From contig NZ_RWKV01000017.1 of NCBI RefSeq assembly GCF_003993795.1, positions 248,001 to 312,000 of the forward strand: a stretch of DNA of 64,000 bases. The letters run 5' to 3'. Every line of letters starts with the position of its first letter. Position 1 is the stretch's first letter. Below, in pieces: positions 8,737 to 18,294 of the stretch. The position numbers and the translations under genes are program-made. Under the pieces are notes generated by a model that did no database searches, was not told where the DNA came from, and worked only from the letters and a program-made list of their open reading frames with translations. This DNA comes from Aquabacter cavernae. Lineage in GTDB: Bacteria > Pseudomonadota > Alphaproteobacteria > Rhizobiales > Xanthobacteraceae.

Positions 8737-9378
8737 ATGTTCGACATCGGCTGGTCCGAGCTGATGCTGATCGGCGTTGTTGCGCTGGTCGTCATCGGTC
8801 CCAAAGAGCTGCCCGGCGTCTTGCGCACCGTGGGCAAGACGATCACGAAGCTGCGCCGCATGGCCGGCGAGTTTCAAGGCCAGTTTCAGGATGCCCTTAG
8901 GGAAGCCGAACTGTCTGAAATCCGCAAGGAAATCGGCGACATCGCCGGCGGCGCCGCCGACACCGTGAAGAAGAATTTCGCCGGCATGGATGTGCTGGAT
9001 CCGCTGCGCTCCATCCGCGAGGAGATCCGCTCCACGGTAGAGGGCGCGACCGCGACCGCCGCCGCCCCAGTGGCTGCCCCCGAGGCCGCGGCCATTCCGC
9101 CCGCCTCCGCCGCCGCGGCATCCGCCGCCGCTGCCGCCATCGCCTCCGAGCTGTCCGGCTTCGCGCCCGCCGCCCAAGCAGCGCCCGTTTCGGCAGCGCC
9201 CGTTATGGCCGAGCCGCTCCCCGCCGCGCCGACGACGCCGGTCATCGCCGAGCCTCTCGTCCCCGAGCCTCTCGTCCCTCTGCCGGAGCCTGCCGCCCAA
9301 CTGGTGCTTGACCCGCAGCCGGCGCCCGCGCAGAACGCCGAGACCAAGACGTCGCCGGAAAGTGGTTCGCCCGTATGA
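8737..9378 (+). CDS. tatB: Sec-independent translocase subunit TatB
   Basis: TatB, 213 residues, the substrate-receptor subunit that pairs with TatC. It opens [26 protein letters not shown], the TatB signature (membrane helix, then GPKELP hinge), followed by the amphipathic helix [22 protein letters not shown]. The C-terminal half (from about residue 105) is a long Ala/Pro/Glu low-complexity tail including repeated AEPL(V/L) PxPL units, typical of alphaproteobacterial TatB. It follows tatA by 116 bp and overlaps tatC by 4 bases (ATGA). Confidence 0.95.
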   Translation: MFDIGWSELMLIGVVALVVIGPKELPGVLRTVGKTITKLRRMAGEFQGQFQDALREAELSEIRKEIGDIAGGAADTVKKNFAGMDVLDPLRSIREEIRSTVEGATATAAAPVAAPEAAAIPPASAAAASAAAAAIASELSGFAPAAQAAPVSAAPVMAEPLPAAPTTPVIAEPLVPEPLVPLPEPAAQLVLDPQPAPAQNAETKTSPESGSPV

Positions 9379-10175
9379 GCGAGGACGAAATCGACGCCTC
9401 CAAGGCGCCTCTCATCGAGCATCTGGTGGAGTTGCGGTCCCGACTCATCAAGTCGGTCATTGCCTTCCTGCTCGCCTTCTTCCTGTGCTTCCTGTTCGCC
9501 AAGCAGATCTACAACATTCTGCTGTGGCCCTATGAGTTCGCGTCCGGCTTCTCCTCCGGCGTGAAGCTCATCTACACGGCGCCCCAGGAATTCCTCTTCA
9601 CCCAGATCAAGCTGGGCATGTTCGGCGCGGCCTTCATCTCCTTCCCGGTGGTGGCGAGCCAAGTCTACATGTTCGTGGCGCCGGGCCTCTACAAGCACGA
9701 GAAGCAGGCCTTCCTGCCCTATCTGGTGGCCACCCCCTTCTGCTTCCTGGCGGGCGCGGCCTTCGTCTATTTCGCCGCCATGCCGCTGGCCATGACCTAC
9801 TTCCTGAACATGCAGCAGGCGGGCGGCGACGGGCGGGCGGAAATCGCGCTGCTGCCGCGCGTGTCGGAATATCTCTCCCTCATCACCACGCTGATCCTGG
9901 CCTTCGGCCTCACCTTCCAGCTGCCGGTCATCCTCACGCTGCTCGCCCGCATCGGCGTGCTCACCGCCGACCAATTGGTGAAGGCGCGGCGCTACGCCAT
10001 CGTCGCGGTGTTCGTGGTGGCGGCCGTGCTCACCCCGCCGGACGTGATCTCGCAGCTCGCCCTTGCGCTCCCGACCCTGCTTCTCTACGAGGTCTCGGTC
10101 TATCTGGTGCGCATCGTCGAGAGGCGCCGGGCGGCGGAAGAGAAGGCCCGCGAGGCTGAATCGTCCGAAGCCTGA
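9375..10175 (+). CDS. tatC: Sec-independent translocase subunit TatC
   Basis: TatC, 266 residues, the polytopic receptor for twin-arginine signals. Six membrane helices are evident. The N-terminal [18 protein letters not shown] carries the conserved Glu and the HLxELR motif that binds the RR signal; [17 protein letters not shown] is the conserved first periplasmic loop region. Translation is coupled to tatB through an ATGA overlap. The C-terminal tail is charged and cytoplasmic. Together with tatA and tatB this is a complete Tat system. Confidence 0.96.
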   Translation: MSEDEIDASKAPLIEHLVELRSRLIKSVIAFLLAFFLCFLFAKQIYNILLWPYEFASGFSSGVKLIYTAPQEFLFTQIKLGMFGAAFISFPVVASQVYMFVAPGLYKHEKQAFLPYLVATPFCFLAGAAFVYFAAMPLAMTYFLNMQQAGGDGRAEIALLPRVSEYLSLITTLILAFGLTFQLPVILTLLARIGVLTADQLVKARRYAIVAVFVVAAVLTPPDVISQLALALPTLLLYEVSVYLVRIVERRRAAEEKAREAESSEA

Positions 10176-10233
10176 GGCGTCTGCGCCGCGCGCGCGCCAC
10201 GTCTTTCTGGGACGGGGCTCCCTCCTCGCGCCC

Positions 10234-10316
10234 GTCATGGCCGGGCTTGTCCCGGCCGCCCACGGGGTTGGTCCAGGCGCGCCCGTGGATGCCTGGGACA
10301 CGCCCGGGCATGGCGG
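10234..10316. repeat. Palindromic intergenic repeat (GGCCGGGC type)
   Basis: Long imperfect inverted repeat in the tatC-serS gap. The left arm starts GTCATGGCCGGGCTTGTCCC and the right arm ends GGGACACGCCCGGGCATGGC, with a nested pair CCACGGG / CCCGTGG. This sequence class is widely dispersed between genes in Hyphomicrobiales. A solo short relative is at 15081-15105. Confidence 0.75.
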
Positions 10317-10352
10317 CATATGGGGCCATCGTCCTGCCGGAGCAGGTTCGAG

Positions 10353-11699
10353 ATGCACGATATCAAATGGGTCCGCGACGAACCCGAGGGCCTCGTCCGC
10401 GCGCTGACGCGCCGCCAGATGCCCGAGGCCGAGGCGATTGCCCTGCGCGACAGCCTGCTCGCGCTCGATGAGCAGCGCCGCAGCAACCTGACCACGCTGG
10501 AAACCCTGCTGGCCCGCCGCAACGCCGCCTCCAAGGAGATCGGCCAGGCGAAGGCGCAGAAGGACGAGGCCAAGGCCGCCGCCCTCATGGCGGAAGTGGC
10601 GAAGCTGAAGACCGACGTGCCGGACCTGGAAACCCAGGTGAAGGCCGTGGACGCCGAGCTTCTGGCCACCCTCGCCGCCATCCCCAATGCCCCGCTGGAC
10701 GTGGTGCCCGAGGGCAAGGACGAGCACGACAATGTGGAGCTGAAGGTGGTGGGCGAAAAGCGCGCCTATGCCTTCGCGCCCAAGCAGCATTTCGAGATCG
10801 GCGAGGCGCTGGGCCTCATGGATTTCGAGACCGCCGCCAAGCTCTCCGGCGCCCGCTTCGTGGTGAACAAGGGCCCCATGGCGCGGCTGGAACGGGCGCT
10901 CGGCCAGTTCTTCATCGACACCCACACCGGCGAGCATGGCTATACGGAAGTGAGCCCGCCTTTGCTGGTGCGCGACGAAGTCATGTTCGGCACGGCGCAG
11001 CTTCCCAAGTTCCGCGACGACCAGTTCTTCGCCACCCGCTGGGTGCCCGAGACGGAGGGCGCGGACGCCGCCGTCCTGTCCAATGACGGCCTCTGGCTCA
11101 TCCCCACCGCCGAGGTGCCGCTCACCAATCTGGTGCGCGAGGCCATCCTCTCGGAAGACGAGCTGCCGCTGCGCCTCACCGCCTGCACGCCCTGCTTCCG
11201 GGCGGAAGCCGGGTCGGCCGGGCGCGACACGCGCGGCATGATCCGCCAGCACCAGTTCACCAAGGTGGAACTGGTCTCCATCACCACGCCGGAACAGTCG
11301 CTGGAAGAGCATGAGCGCATGCTCGCCTGCGCCGAGGCGGTGCTGAAGAAGCTGGACCTGCACTATCGCGTGGTGACGCTTTGCACCGGCGACATGGGCT
11401 TCGCCTCGCAGAAGACCTACGACATCGAGGTCTGGCTGCCGGGACAGAATGCCTTCCGGGAAATCTCCTCCTGCTCCGTGTGCGGCGACTTCCAGGCGCG
11501 GCGCATGAATGCCCGCTTCCGCCCCAAGGACGGCAAGGGCCCGCGCTTCCTGCACACGCTCAACGGCTCGGGCGTGGCGGTGGGCCGCGCTCTGGTGGCG
11601 GTGCTGGAGACCTACCAGCAGGAGAACGGCGCCGTGGCGGTGCCCGACGCGCTCAAGCCCTATATGGGCGGCCTGAGCCTGATCGAGAAGGCGAACTGA
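10353..11699 (+). CDS. serS: Serine--tRNA ligase
   Basis: Class II seryl-tRNA synthetase of 448 residues charging tRNA-Ser (and tRNA-Sec where present). The N-terminal [18 protein letters not shown] begins a coiled-coil tRNA-binding arm (about residues 30-100). The catalytic domain shows motif 2 ([20 protein letters not shown]) and motif 3 ([17 protein letters not shown]). ATG at 10353 gives the conserved family N-terminus; an in-frame ATG at 10320 lies within the palindromic repeat region and was not used. Position downstream of tatC is the normal order in the group. Confidence 0.96.
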   Translation: MHDIKWVRDEPEGLVRALTRRQMPEAEAIALRDSLLALDEQRRSNLTTLETLLARRNAASKEIGQAKAQKDEAKAAALMAEVAKLKTDVPDLETQVKAVDAELLATLAAIPNAPLDVVPEGKDEHDNVELKVVGEKRAYAFAPKQHFEIGEALGLMDFETAAKLSGARFVVNKGPMARLERALGQFFIDTHTGEHGYTEVSPPLLVRDEVMFGTAQLPKFRDDQFFATRWVPETEGADAAVLSNDGLWLIPTAEVPLTNLVREAILSEDELPLRLTACTPCFRAEAGSAGRDTRGMIRQHQFTKVELVSITTPEQSLEEHERMLACAEAVLKKLDLHYRVVTLCTGDMGFASQKTYDIEVWLPGQNAFREISSCSVCGDFQARRMNARFRPKDGKGPRFLHTLNGSGVAVGRALVAVLETYQQENGAVAVPDALKPYMGGLSLIEKAN

Positions 11700-11709
11700 G
11701 GCGGAACAT

Positions 11710-11840
11710 CCCTCTCCCCTTGCGGGAGAGGGTGCCGAGCAAAGCGAGGCGGGTGAGGGGTTCGGCGCCGTCCAGCGCAGCATCCCAAGCCCACGCGAAC
11801 GCCCCCTCACCCCATCCCTCTCCCGCGAGGGGAGCGGGGG
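11710..11840. repeat. Palindromic intergenic repeat (GGGAGAGGG type)
   Basis: Paired inverted segments in the serS-surE gap: CCCTCTCCCCTTGCGGGAGA near the left end and CCCTCTCCCGCGAGGGGAG near the right, with GTGAGGGG / CCCCTCAC between them. It resembles the repeat at 17365-17491. This is a common non-coding repeat type in alphaproteobacteria; it may act on transcripts but nothing in the sequence proves a role. Confidence 0.7.
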
Positions 11841-11877
11841 CAGGTCGCGACGGCGAAGATGTGAAGGACAGAAAAAC

Positions 11878-12669
11878 ATGCGCATCCTGGTGACGAACGA
11901 CGACGGCATCCACGCGCCCGGCCTCGATGCCTGCATGCGCATCGCGCAGGCGCTCTCGGACGATGTGTGGGTGGTGGCCCCGGAGTTCGACCAGTCCGGC
12001 GTCGCCCATTCCCTCTCGCTCAGCGACCCGCTGCGCCTGCGCCCGGTGGCGGAACGCCGGTTCGCGGTGAAGGGCACGCCCACGGACTGCGTCATCATGG
12101 CGGTGCGTCATTTGCTGGCGGACCAGCCGCCGGACCTCATCCTCTCCGGCGTCAATCGCGGCCAGAACATCGCCGAGGACGTGAGCTATTCGGGCACGGT
12201 GGCGGGCGCCATCGAGGGCACCATCCTGGGCATTCCCTCCATCGCCTTGTCCCAGGCCTTTGGCCCGGCGACCCGCGACAATCCCAGCTATGAGACCGCC
12301 GAGGCCCATGGGCCGGGCGTCATCCGCACGCTGCTGGCGGAAGGCATTCCCGCCGGCATCGTCATGAACGTGAACTTCCCCGACCGCCTGCCGAACGAGG
12401 TGAGCGGCATCGCCGTGACCGCCCAGGGCAAGCGCGACCAGAAGCTCATGCGCATCGACGAGCGGCGCGACGGGCGCAACAATCCCTATTTCTGGATCGC
12501 CTTCGAGCGGCGCGTGCACACCACCTCCCCCGGCACGGACCTGCGCGCCTTGGACGAGGGCCGCATCTCTGTGACGCCGCTGCGGGTGGACCAGACCGAC
12601 GAGCCCTTCATGACCCGCCTCGCGCGGGTGTTCGCGGACGCCGGCAGCGAGGCCGCGGGCCTGGCTTGA
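11878..12669 (+). CDS. surE: 5'/3'-nucleotidase SurE
   Basis: SurE, 263 residues, a metal-dependent phosphatase of nucleoside 5'- and 3'-monophosphates linked to stationary-phase survival. The metal-binding signature is at the very N-terminus ([16 protein letters not shown]), followed by [16 protein letters not shown] and [20 protein letters not shown], both active-site loops. Length matches the family. In relatives surE is usually followed by pcm (isoaspartyl methyltransferase); here the next gene is ndk and no pcm is present in the window. Confidence 0.95.
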   Translation: MRILVTNDDGIHAPGLDACMRIAQALSDDVWVVAPEFDQSGVAHSLSLSDPLRLRPVAERRFAVKGTPTDCVIMAVRHLLADQPPDLILSGVNRGQNIAEDVSYSGTVAGAIEGTILGIPSIALSQAFGPATRDNPSYETAEAHGPGVIRTLLAEGIPAGIVMNVNFPDRLPNEVSGIAVTAQGKRDQKLMRIDERRDGRNNPYFWIAFERRVHTTSPGTDLRALDEGRISVTPLRVDQTDEPFMTRLARVFADAGSEAAGLA

Positions 12670-12821
12670 AGCCGCTCCGGGAAGGTGATGCACCGACACC
12701 CATGTGGCGCGGCGTGATATCGGTGCCCCCTCGCTTGCCGTGGCGGGGCATCGCTGCTAAGAGCCGCGATCCGCGCTGCGGCGCGGTTCTGCGACTTTCT
12801 AAACATAATAGGACGGTGATC

Positions 12822-13244
12822 ATGGCGATCGAGCGCACCTTCTCGATCATCAAACCCGACGCGACGCGCCGCAATCTGACCGGTGCCGTCAATGCCGTCA
12901 TCGAACAGGCCGGGCTGCGCATCGTCGCCCAGAAGCGGATCGAGATGACCCGCGCCCAGGCCGAAACCTTCTACGGCGTGCACCGCGAGCGTCCCTTCTT
13001 CGCGGACCTCGTCGCCTTCATGACCTCTGGCCCCGTCGTGGTCCAGGTTCTGGAAGGTGAAGGCGCGGTCGCGAAGTATCGCGAAGTGATGGGCGCCACC
13101 AATCCCGCCAACGCGGCGGAAGGCACCCTGCGCAAGCTCTTCGCCGAGTCCATCGAGGCCAATTCGGCCCATGGCTCGGACAGCACGGAGAATGCGGCCA
13201 TCGAGATCGCCCAGTTCTTCTCGGGCAACGAGATCGTCGGCTGA
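12822..13244 (+). CDS. ndk: Nucleoside-diphosphate kinase
   Basis: NDK, 140 residues, transfers the gamma phosphate between nucleoside triphosphates and diphosphates through a phosphohistidine. [18 protein letters not shown] is the classic N-terminus, and the active site [16 protein letters not shown] holds the catalytic His. ATG at 12822 gives the canonical length; an upstream in-frame start at 12666 would add 52 non-conserved residues. The 152-bp gap from surE contains an AT-rich stretch (CTTTCTAAACATAATAGG) that may hold its own promoter. Confidence 0.97.
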   Translation: MAIERTFSIIKPDATRRNLTGAVNAVIEQAGLRIVAQKRIEMTRAQAETFYGVHRERPFFADLVAFMTSGPVVVQVLEGEGAVAKYREVMGATNPANAAEGTLRKLFAESIEANSAHGSDSTENAAIEIAQFFSGNEIVG

Positions 13245-13478
13245 TCCCGGCCCGGCCTGCTCAGGCCGGCGGATCCGGGCCTGGTTGATCCAGGCTCCCT
13301 CGACAACGTGCGCGGGCGGCTTCGGCCGGCCGCGCCGCAATATGTTTTTTGCGCGTTGCATTGTCCGGTTTTGGTTGTGACGAATAAAAGCGTCCAGTAG
13401 CTTTCCTTCCGGCATCCATAATACGGCGCACCAGACGCCTGTATGCCTGAGGAAACGCGAAGGCGAGGAAGGGGAACG

Positions 13479-14177
13479 ATGTCGCTCGACTCTCCGGCGC
13501 TATGGCTGGCGCTGATACAGATCATTTGGATCAACATCCTGCTCTCGGGCGACAATGCCGTGGTCATCGCCATGGCCTGCCGGTCGCTGCCGGAGAAGAC
13601 CCGCAAATGGGGCATCATCACCGGCGCGGGCGTCGCGGTGGCGCTGCGCATCCTGTTCACGGGCATCGTGGCGACCTTGCTCGCCTTGCCGTGGCTGAAG
13701 CTGATCGGCTCCCTGGCGCTCATGTACATCGCCGTGGACCTCGCTCTGCCCAATGACGGCAATGACGAGGCGGTGGAAGCCAGCGACAGCCTCTGGAAGG
13801 CCGTGGGCACGGTGGCCGTGGCCGACATCGTCATGAGCCTCGACAATGTGGTGGCCGTGGCGGCGGTGGCCAACGGTAGCTGGCTGCTTCTGGGCCTCGG
13901 CCTCGCCATCTCCATCCCGCTCATCGTCGCGGGCTCCTCGTTGGTGATGGCGGTCCTCGATCGCTTCCCGCTGCTCGTCTGGGCCGGCGCCGCGCTGCTC
14001 GGCTGGGTGGCCGGCGAGATGCTGCTCACGGACGTGGCCGTGATGGACCGCATCGGCGGCGCGGACGTGGCCCATCACTGGGAATATCCGGTGGCCGCGC
14101 TCGGCGCCCTTCTGGTCGTCGGCATCGCCTATGGCGTCGGGCGCCTGCGAAAGGCAAAGGCGCACGGCGAAGCCTGA
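13479..14177 (+). CDS. TerC-family membrane protein (YjbE type), copy 1
   Basis: Integral membrane protein of 232 residues, TerC superfamily (YjbE-like), with about seven helices. The family is linked to metal (manganese, calcium) efflux or metal loading of exported proteins; the name TerC comes from tellurite-resistance clusters, which are not present here. Acidic membrane motifs are LLSGDNAVVIAMACRSLP (TM1) and MSLDNVVAVAAVA (central). ATG at 13479 follows a GAGGAAGGGG site. A second, clearly related gene follows after a terminator, making a tandem paralogous pair. Confidence 0.88.
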   Translation: MSLDSPALWLALIQIIWINILLSGDNAVVIAMACRSLPEKTRKWGIITGAGVAVALRILFTGIVATLLALPWLKLIGSLALMYIAVDLALPNDGNDEAVEASDSLWKAVGTVAVADIVMSLDNVVAVAAVANGSWLLLGLGLAISIPLIVAGSSLVMAVLDRFPLLVWAGAALLGWVAGEMLLTDVAVMDRIGGADVAHHWEYPVAALGALLVVGIAYGVGRLRKAKAHGEA

Positions 14178-14187
14178 GCCCGGAACA

Positions 14188-14215
14188 GAAAAAGGGACGT
14201 TCGCGGCCCTTTTTC
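14188..14215 (+). terminator. Intrinsic terminator between the two TerC genes
   Basis: GAAAAAGGG / CCCTTTTTC stem with a GC-rich loop; the right arm supplies the T-run. The two TerC copies therefore probably have separate transcripts. Confidence 0.75.
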
Positions 14216-14316
14216 TTCGCGTTCCGCTTTACCCTGCGGAACAATACAACCACGCTCCCTGACCTTCGTTCAGATGTTCGAGCCGCAGCCCGGCCACGAA
14301 TACCAAGAGGACCGCG

Positions 14317-15051
14317 ATGGATTTCTCCTCACCCACCTTCTGGCTGTCGCTCCTGCAGATCATCTGGATCGATCTGCTGCTGTCCGGCGACAATGCCGTC
14401 GTCATCGCCCTCGCCTGCCGCTCCCTTCCGGAGAAGCAGCGCCGCTGGGGCATCCTGCTGGGCGCGGGCGCGGCGGTCGGCCTGCGCATCATGTTCGCCC
14501 TCGCGGTCTCCTACCTGCTGGGCGTGCCCCTGCTGAAGGTGGCGGGTGGCCTGCTGCTGCTCTGGATCGCCGTGAAGCTCGTCACCGACGGTGACGGCGA
14601 GGCCCATCATGTGGAAGCCTCGGACAGCCTCTGGAAGGCAGTGCGCACCATCGCCATCGCCGACGCGGTCATGAGCCTGGACAATGTGGTGGCCATCGCC
14701 GCCGCTTCCCGCGGCCACCCCGAACTGTTCATCTTCGGCCTGCTGCTCACCATTCCGCTGATCATCGCGGGCTCGCAGCTGGTCATGGCCCTGCTCACGC
14801 GCTTCCCGATCCTGGTCTGGGCCGGTGCCGCGCTGCTGGGCTGGATCGCCGGCGAGATGGTGGTGAGCGACGTGATCTCGCTCCAGTACATGCAGGGCTA
14901 CGATCCCGAACTGGTGAAGCCGGACCCGGATTCGCCCATAGGCATGAAGCCCGCCCATCTGCCCCACTATCTGGCCAGCACCATCGGTGCCGTGTTCGTC
15001 GTGGGCCTGGGCTGGTTCCTGCGCCAGAGGAACCGCGCACAGGCCGCCTGA
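14317..15051 (+). CDS. TerC-family membrane protein (YjbE type), copy 2
   Basis: Paralogue of the preceding gene, 244 residues, same topology and motifs (LLSGDNAVVIALACRSLPEK in TM1; MSLDNVVAIAAASRG centrally). It differs from copy 1 mainly in an extra loop near the C-terminus (about residues 188-222, QYMQGYDPELVKPDPDSP...) before the last helix. Translation starts at ATG 14317 after AGAGGA. Two copies in tandem suggest different metals, conditions or partner proteins, but nothing in the sequence decides this. Confidence 0.88.
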   Translation: MDFSSPTFWLSLLQIIWIDLLLSGDNAVVIALACRSLPEKQRRWGILLGAGAAVGLRIMFALAVSYLLGVPLLKVAGGLLLLWIAVKLVTDGDGEAHHVEASDSLWKAVRTIAIADAVMSLDNVVAIAAASRGHPELFIFGLLLTIPLIIAGSQLVMALLTRFPILVWAGAALLGWIAGEMVVSDVISLQYMQGYDPELVKPDPDSPIGMKPAHLPHYLASTIGAVFVVGLGWFLRQRNRAQAA

Positions 15052-15080
15052 CGCGCCGTTCGAGACTGTCAGCAAATGTT

Positions 15081-15105
15081 CATGGCCGGGCATCGCCCGG
15101 CCATG
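15081..15105. repeat. Short palindrome, GGCCGGGC type
   Basis: Perfect 11-bp stem CATGGCCGGGC / GCCCGGCCATG with an ATC loop, 30 bp after the second TerC gene, followed by ACGCATTTT. Same core as the repeat at 10234; it may also serve as the terminator for the TerC gene. Confidence 0.65.
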
Positions 15106-15212
15106 ACGCATTTTAAGAACCCTTCTATGATCAGGCACGATCCGTTGTTCGAGCCTGAACCGCTCCGGGTGCCTCTTCAGGCGCGGACCAGGCTCCGGGA
15201 GTTCTCGATTCC

Positions 15213-17297
15213 ATGACGAAGCATGTGGCGATCCGCGCCTCCGTCTGCCCCCATGACTGCCCCTCCACCTGCGCACTGGAGGTGGAGATCAAGGAAGACG
15301 GCCGCATCGGCCGGGTGCGCGGAGCGGCCGACAACAGCTACACGGCAGGCGTCATCTGCGCGAAGGTGGCGCGCTATGCGGAGCGGGCGCATCATCCCGA
15401 CCGACTCACCGTGCCGCTGGCCCGCACCGGCCCAAAGGGCTCCGGCCAATTCGCCCCCATCTCCTGGGACGACGCGCTGGACCGCATCGCGGATGCGCTG
15501 CTCGCCATCGAGCGGACCCACGGAGCGCAGTCCATCTGGCCCTATTTCTATGCGGGCACCATGGGCCATGTGATGCGCGACGGCATCAACCGCCTCACCC
15601 ATGCCAAGGGCTATTCCCGCTTCTTCTCCAGCATCTGCGTCAATCCCGCCTGGACCGGCTACATGGTCGGCACCGGGCGCCTCGCGGGGGCGGACCCGCG
15701 CGAGATGGGGCGCTCCGACCTCGTGGTCATCTGGGGCACCAATGCGGTGGCCACCCAGGTGAACGTGATGACCCACGCCGTGAAGGCGCGCAAAGAGCGC
15801 GGCGCAAAGATCGCCGTGGTGGACGTCTATCGCACCCCCACCATGGAGCAGGCGGACATCCCGCTGCTGCTGCGGCCGGGCACGGACGGGGCGCTCGCCT
15901 GCGCCGTCATGCATGTGCTGTTCCGCGACGGGCTGGCAGACCGGGACTATCTCGCCCGCTTCGCCTCGGGCGCGGAAGAGCTGGAAGCCCATCTCGCCAC
16001 CCGCGATCCCGCCTGGGCGGCGGCCATCACCGGCCTGTCGGTGGCGGACATCGAAGCCTTCGCGCGCCTCGTGGGCGAAACGCCGCGCGCCTATTTCCGG
16101 GTGGGCTACGGCCTGTCCCGCAGCCGCAACGGCGCCGTGAACATGCATGCCGTCACCTGCATCCCCGTGGTGTCGGGCGCCTGGCAGCATGAGGGCGGCG
16201 GCGCCTTCCATTCCAATTCCGGCATTTACGGCCTGCGCAAATCCATGATCGAGGGCCTGGACCTGCGGAACCCCGCGACCCGCGCCCTGGACCAGTCCCG
16301 CATCGGCCCCATCCTGTGCGGGGAAGAGGACGCGCTGGCGGGCGGGCCGCCGGTGAAGGCCCTCCTCATCCAGAACACCAATCCCCTCACGGTGGCGCCG
16401 GACCAGGAGAAGGTGCGGCGCGGCTTTGCCCGCGAGGATCTGTTCGTGGCGGTGCACGAGCATTTCATGACCGACACGGCCCGCTATGCGGACATCGTAC
16501 TGCCCGCCACCATGTTCACCGAGCATGACGACCTCTACACGGCGGGCGGGCACCAGCACATCCTGTTCGGCCCCAAGCTCACCGACCCGCCCGGCGAATG
16601 CCGCTCCAACCACGACGTCATCCGCGCCTTGGCCGCGCGGTTGGGCGCGGAGCATCCGGGCTTCGCCCTCTCACCCCGCGAGCTGATCGACCGCACCTTG
16701 CAGGATTCCAACCGGGGAACGCTGGCGGAGCTTGAAGCCGCCCGCTTCCTGGACGTGCAGCCGGATTTCGAGACCGCCCATTATCTGAAGGGCTTCGGCC
16801 ACCGGGACGGGCGCTTCCGCCTGAAGCCCGACTGGAGCCGCATCCCCATCCCCACCCCCGGCACGTTCGGCCCGGCGGACCAGATGCCGCCTTTGCCCGA
16901 TCATTGGGCCATCATCGAGGAGGCGACGCCCGAGCATCCGTTCCGGCTCGTCACGGCGCCTGCGCGCAATTTCCTCAACACCACCTTCACCGAGACCCCC
17001 ACCTCCTCGCGCCGCGAGGGCGCGCCCTCCCTCCTCATTCATCCCGAGGATGCGGCGGCGCTCGGCGTCAACGAAGGGGACCGGGTGCTGGTGTCCAATC
17101 CGCGCGGGCGGGTGGTGCTGGAAGCCCGCCTGTTCGACGGCCTGCGGCGCGGCGTTGTGGTGTCCGAGCAGATCAAGCCCAACCATGCCCATGAACAGGG
17201 GCACGGCATCAACACGCTCACGGGCGCGGACCCGGTGGCGCCTGCGGGCGGCGCCGCCTTCCACGACAACCGGGTGCGGATCGAAAAGGCGGCGTGA
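15213..17297 (+). CDS. Molybdopterin (bis-MGD) oxidoreductase, Fe-S type
   Basis: Large catalytic subunit of the DMSO-reductase superfamily, 694 residues. The N-terminus has a Cys cluster (VCPHDCPSTCALEV plus a later GVICAKV) that should bind one 4Fe-4S. The body has cofactor-domain motifs such as WGTNAVATQVN and the C-terminal dinucleotide-binding domain (HPEDAAALGVNEGDRVLVSN). No Tat signal is visible, so it should be cytoplasmic. No electron-transfer or chaperone subunit is adjacent. Substrate is unknown: the family includes nitrate, formate, biotin-sulfoxide and thiosulfate/polysulfide enzymes. The start at 15213 puts the Cys cluster at the expected distance from the N-terminus. Confidence 0.88.
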   Translation: MTKHVAIRASVCPHDCPSTCALEVEIKEDGRIGRVRGAADNSYTAGVICAKVARYAERAHHPDRLTVPLARTGPKGSGQFAPISWDDALDRIADALLAIERTHGAQSIWPYFYAGTMGHVMRDGINRLTHAKGYSRFFSSICVNPAWTGYMVGTGRLAGADPREMGRSDLVVIWGTNAVATQVNVMTHAVKARKERGAKIAVVDVYRTPTMEQADIPLLLRPGTDGALACAVMHVLFRDGLADRDYLARFASGAEELEAHLATRDPAWAAAITGLSVADIEAFARLVGETPRAYFRVGYGLSRSRNGAVNMHAVTCIPVVSGAWQHEGGGAFHSNSGIYGLRKSMIEGLDLRNPATRALDQSRIGPILCGEEDALAGGPPVKALLIQNTNPLTVAPDQEKVRRGFAREDLFVAVHEHFMTDTARYADIVLPATMFTEHDDLYTAGGHQHILFGPKLTDPPGECRSNHDVIRALAARLGAEHPGFALSPRELIDRTLQDSNRGTLAELEAARFLDVQPDFETAHYLKGFGHRDGRFRLKPDWSRIPIPTPGTFGPADQMPPLPDHWAIIEEATPEHPFRLVTAPARNFLNTTFTETPTSSRREGAPSLLIHPEDAAALGVNEGDRVLVSNPRGRVVLEARLFDGLRRGVVVSEQIKPNHAHEQGHGINTLTGADPVAPAGGAAFHDNRVRIEKAA

Positions 17298-17364
17298 GGC
17301 TCGGTTGGAGGGCGACCTGTCCCCGCCTCTTCCTCACAATTCGTCCTGTTGAATTCGTCCCGTT

Positions 17365-17491
17365 GCCCCCTCCCAAACCTCCCCCGCAAGCGGGAGAGGG
17401 CTTTCCCGCCGGTCCGAGAAACTAAGCGTCCGTATCCCCTCAGGCGTGACAAGGTCCCCTCTCCCGCTTGCGGGGGAGGGCTAGGGAGGGG
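17365..17491. repeat. Long inverted repeat (GGGAGAGGG type)
   Basis: Near-perfect inverted repeat with arms of about 36 bp (left arm contains CCCCCGCAAGCGGGAGAGGG, right arm CCCTCTCCCGCTTGCGGGGG) around a 55-bp spacer. It lies in the 302-bp gap between the convergent oxidoreductase and purN genes; nothing else was recognised in that gap. Same class as 11710-11840. Confidence 0.8.
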
Positions 17492-17599
17492 GAAATCGGA
17501 GAGGGGGAAGTCGCCAACGGCCCGCTCGCGCAACGCCTCGGCGCGGCAGCAGACATACCTGCTCGGAGAGTGTGACGGTCGGACAGGCCGGAAAGCCGC

Positions 17600-18250
17600 T
17601 CAGGCCTCGGGCGAGATCATCACTTCGGTGGGGAAGCGGGCGCCGGTGATCTCGACCCGCTCATTCTCCACGCTCAATTGCCCGCCCGCCAGCAGGCGCA
17701 GGGCCGCCGGATAGATGGCGTGCTCCTGGCGCAGCACCCGCGCCGCCAGCCCGTCCGCATCGTCCTGCGGCAGCACCGGGACGGCCGCCTGGAGGATGAT
17801 CGGCCCGCTATCCATCACGGGGCGCACGAAATGCACCGTGCAGCCATGGAAGCGCACGCCCGCCTCCAGCGCCCTTCCATGGGTGTCCAGGCCCGGAAAA
17901 GCCGGGAGGAGCGAGGGATGGACGTTGATCATGCGATTGCGCCAGCGCTCCACCAGCCAGGGTGTGAGCAGGCGCATGAAACCGGCGAGGCAGACGATGT
18001 CGATGCTCTCGATGCGCAGATGGGCGTCGAGCGAGGCATCGAAGGCGATGCGGTCGGCGAAATCCCGGTGATTGAGCACCAGGGTGCGGATGCCCGCCGC
18101 CTCGGCCACCTGGAGGCCCGCCGCATCGGGGCGGTTAGAGATGACGAGGGAAATCTCGGCGGGAAAATCGGGGGCCTCCGCCGCCGACAGGAGGGCGGAC
18201 ATGTTGGAGCCGCGGCCCGAAATCAGGATCGCCGTGCGCTTCTTCTGCAT
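17600..18250 (-). CDS. purN: Phosphoribosylglycinamide formyltransferase (GART)
   Basis: PurN, 216 residues, transfers a formyl group from 10-formyl-THF to GAR in purine synthesis. Motifs are ILISGRGSNMSALL (phosphate loop), INVHPSLLPAFPGLDTH (catalytic His and folate site) and HFVRPVMDSGPII (catalytic Asp). ATG at 18250 gives the family N-terminus MQKKRTAILISGRGSN; an in-frame start at 18346 would add 32 residues. It lies 160 bp downstream of purM on the same strand, the usual pairing; a perfect palindrome lies in that gap. Confidence 0.95.
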   Translation of the reverse strand: MQKKRTAILISGRGSNMSALLSAAEAPDFPAEISLVISNRPDAAGLQVAEAAGIRTLVLNHRDFADRIAFDASLDAHLRIESIDIVCLAGFMRLLTPWLVERWRNRMINVHPSLLPAFPGLDTHGRALEAGVRFHGCTVHFVRPVMDSGPIILQAAVPVLPQDDADGLAARVLRQEHAIYPAALRLLAGGQLSVENERVEITGARFPTEVMISPEA

Positions 18251-18271
18251 TTCAACCCCAGCCACGCCACC

Positions 18272-18294
18272 AGAGCCTGATGCCATCAGGCTCT
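18272..18294. repeat. Perfect palindrome in the purM-purN gap, related to the two-hairpin repeat
   Basis: Two 11-bp arms AGAGCCTGATG / CATCAGGCTCT around a single C. The first ten bases of each arm equal the outer end of the dispersed repeat (ATCAGGCTCT in copies A and C), so this looks like that end in mirrored, solo form. It lies 22 bp upstream of the purN start and could influence its expression or end part of the purM transcripts. Confidence 0.6.

Noticed and set aside
8886-12098. A 1070-codon minus-strand open frame opposite tatB-tatC-serS-surE
   Set aside because: It lies antisense to four well-recognised genes, is rich in His/Arg/Gly/Ala from reverse-reading GC-rich codons, and has no family motif; it is a compositional shadow.
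13300-13478. A possible yybP-ykoY (manganese) riboswitch before the first TerC gene
   Set aside because: TerC-family genes often carry this riboswitch, but the conserved internal loops were not found in the leader by eye. A covariance-model search would settle it.
13479-15051. Tellurite-resistance operon
   Set aside because: Only YjbE-type TerC paralogues are present; no terB, terD or other ter genes accompany them.
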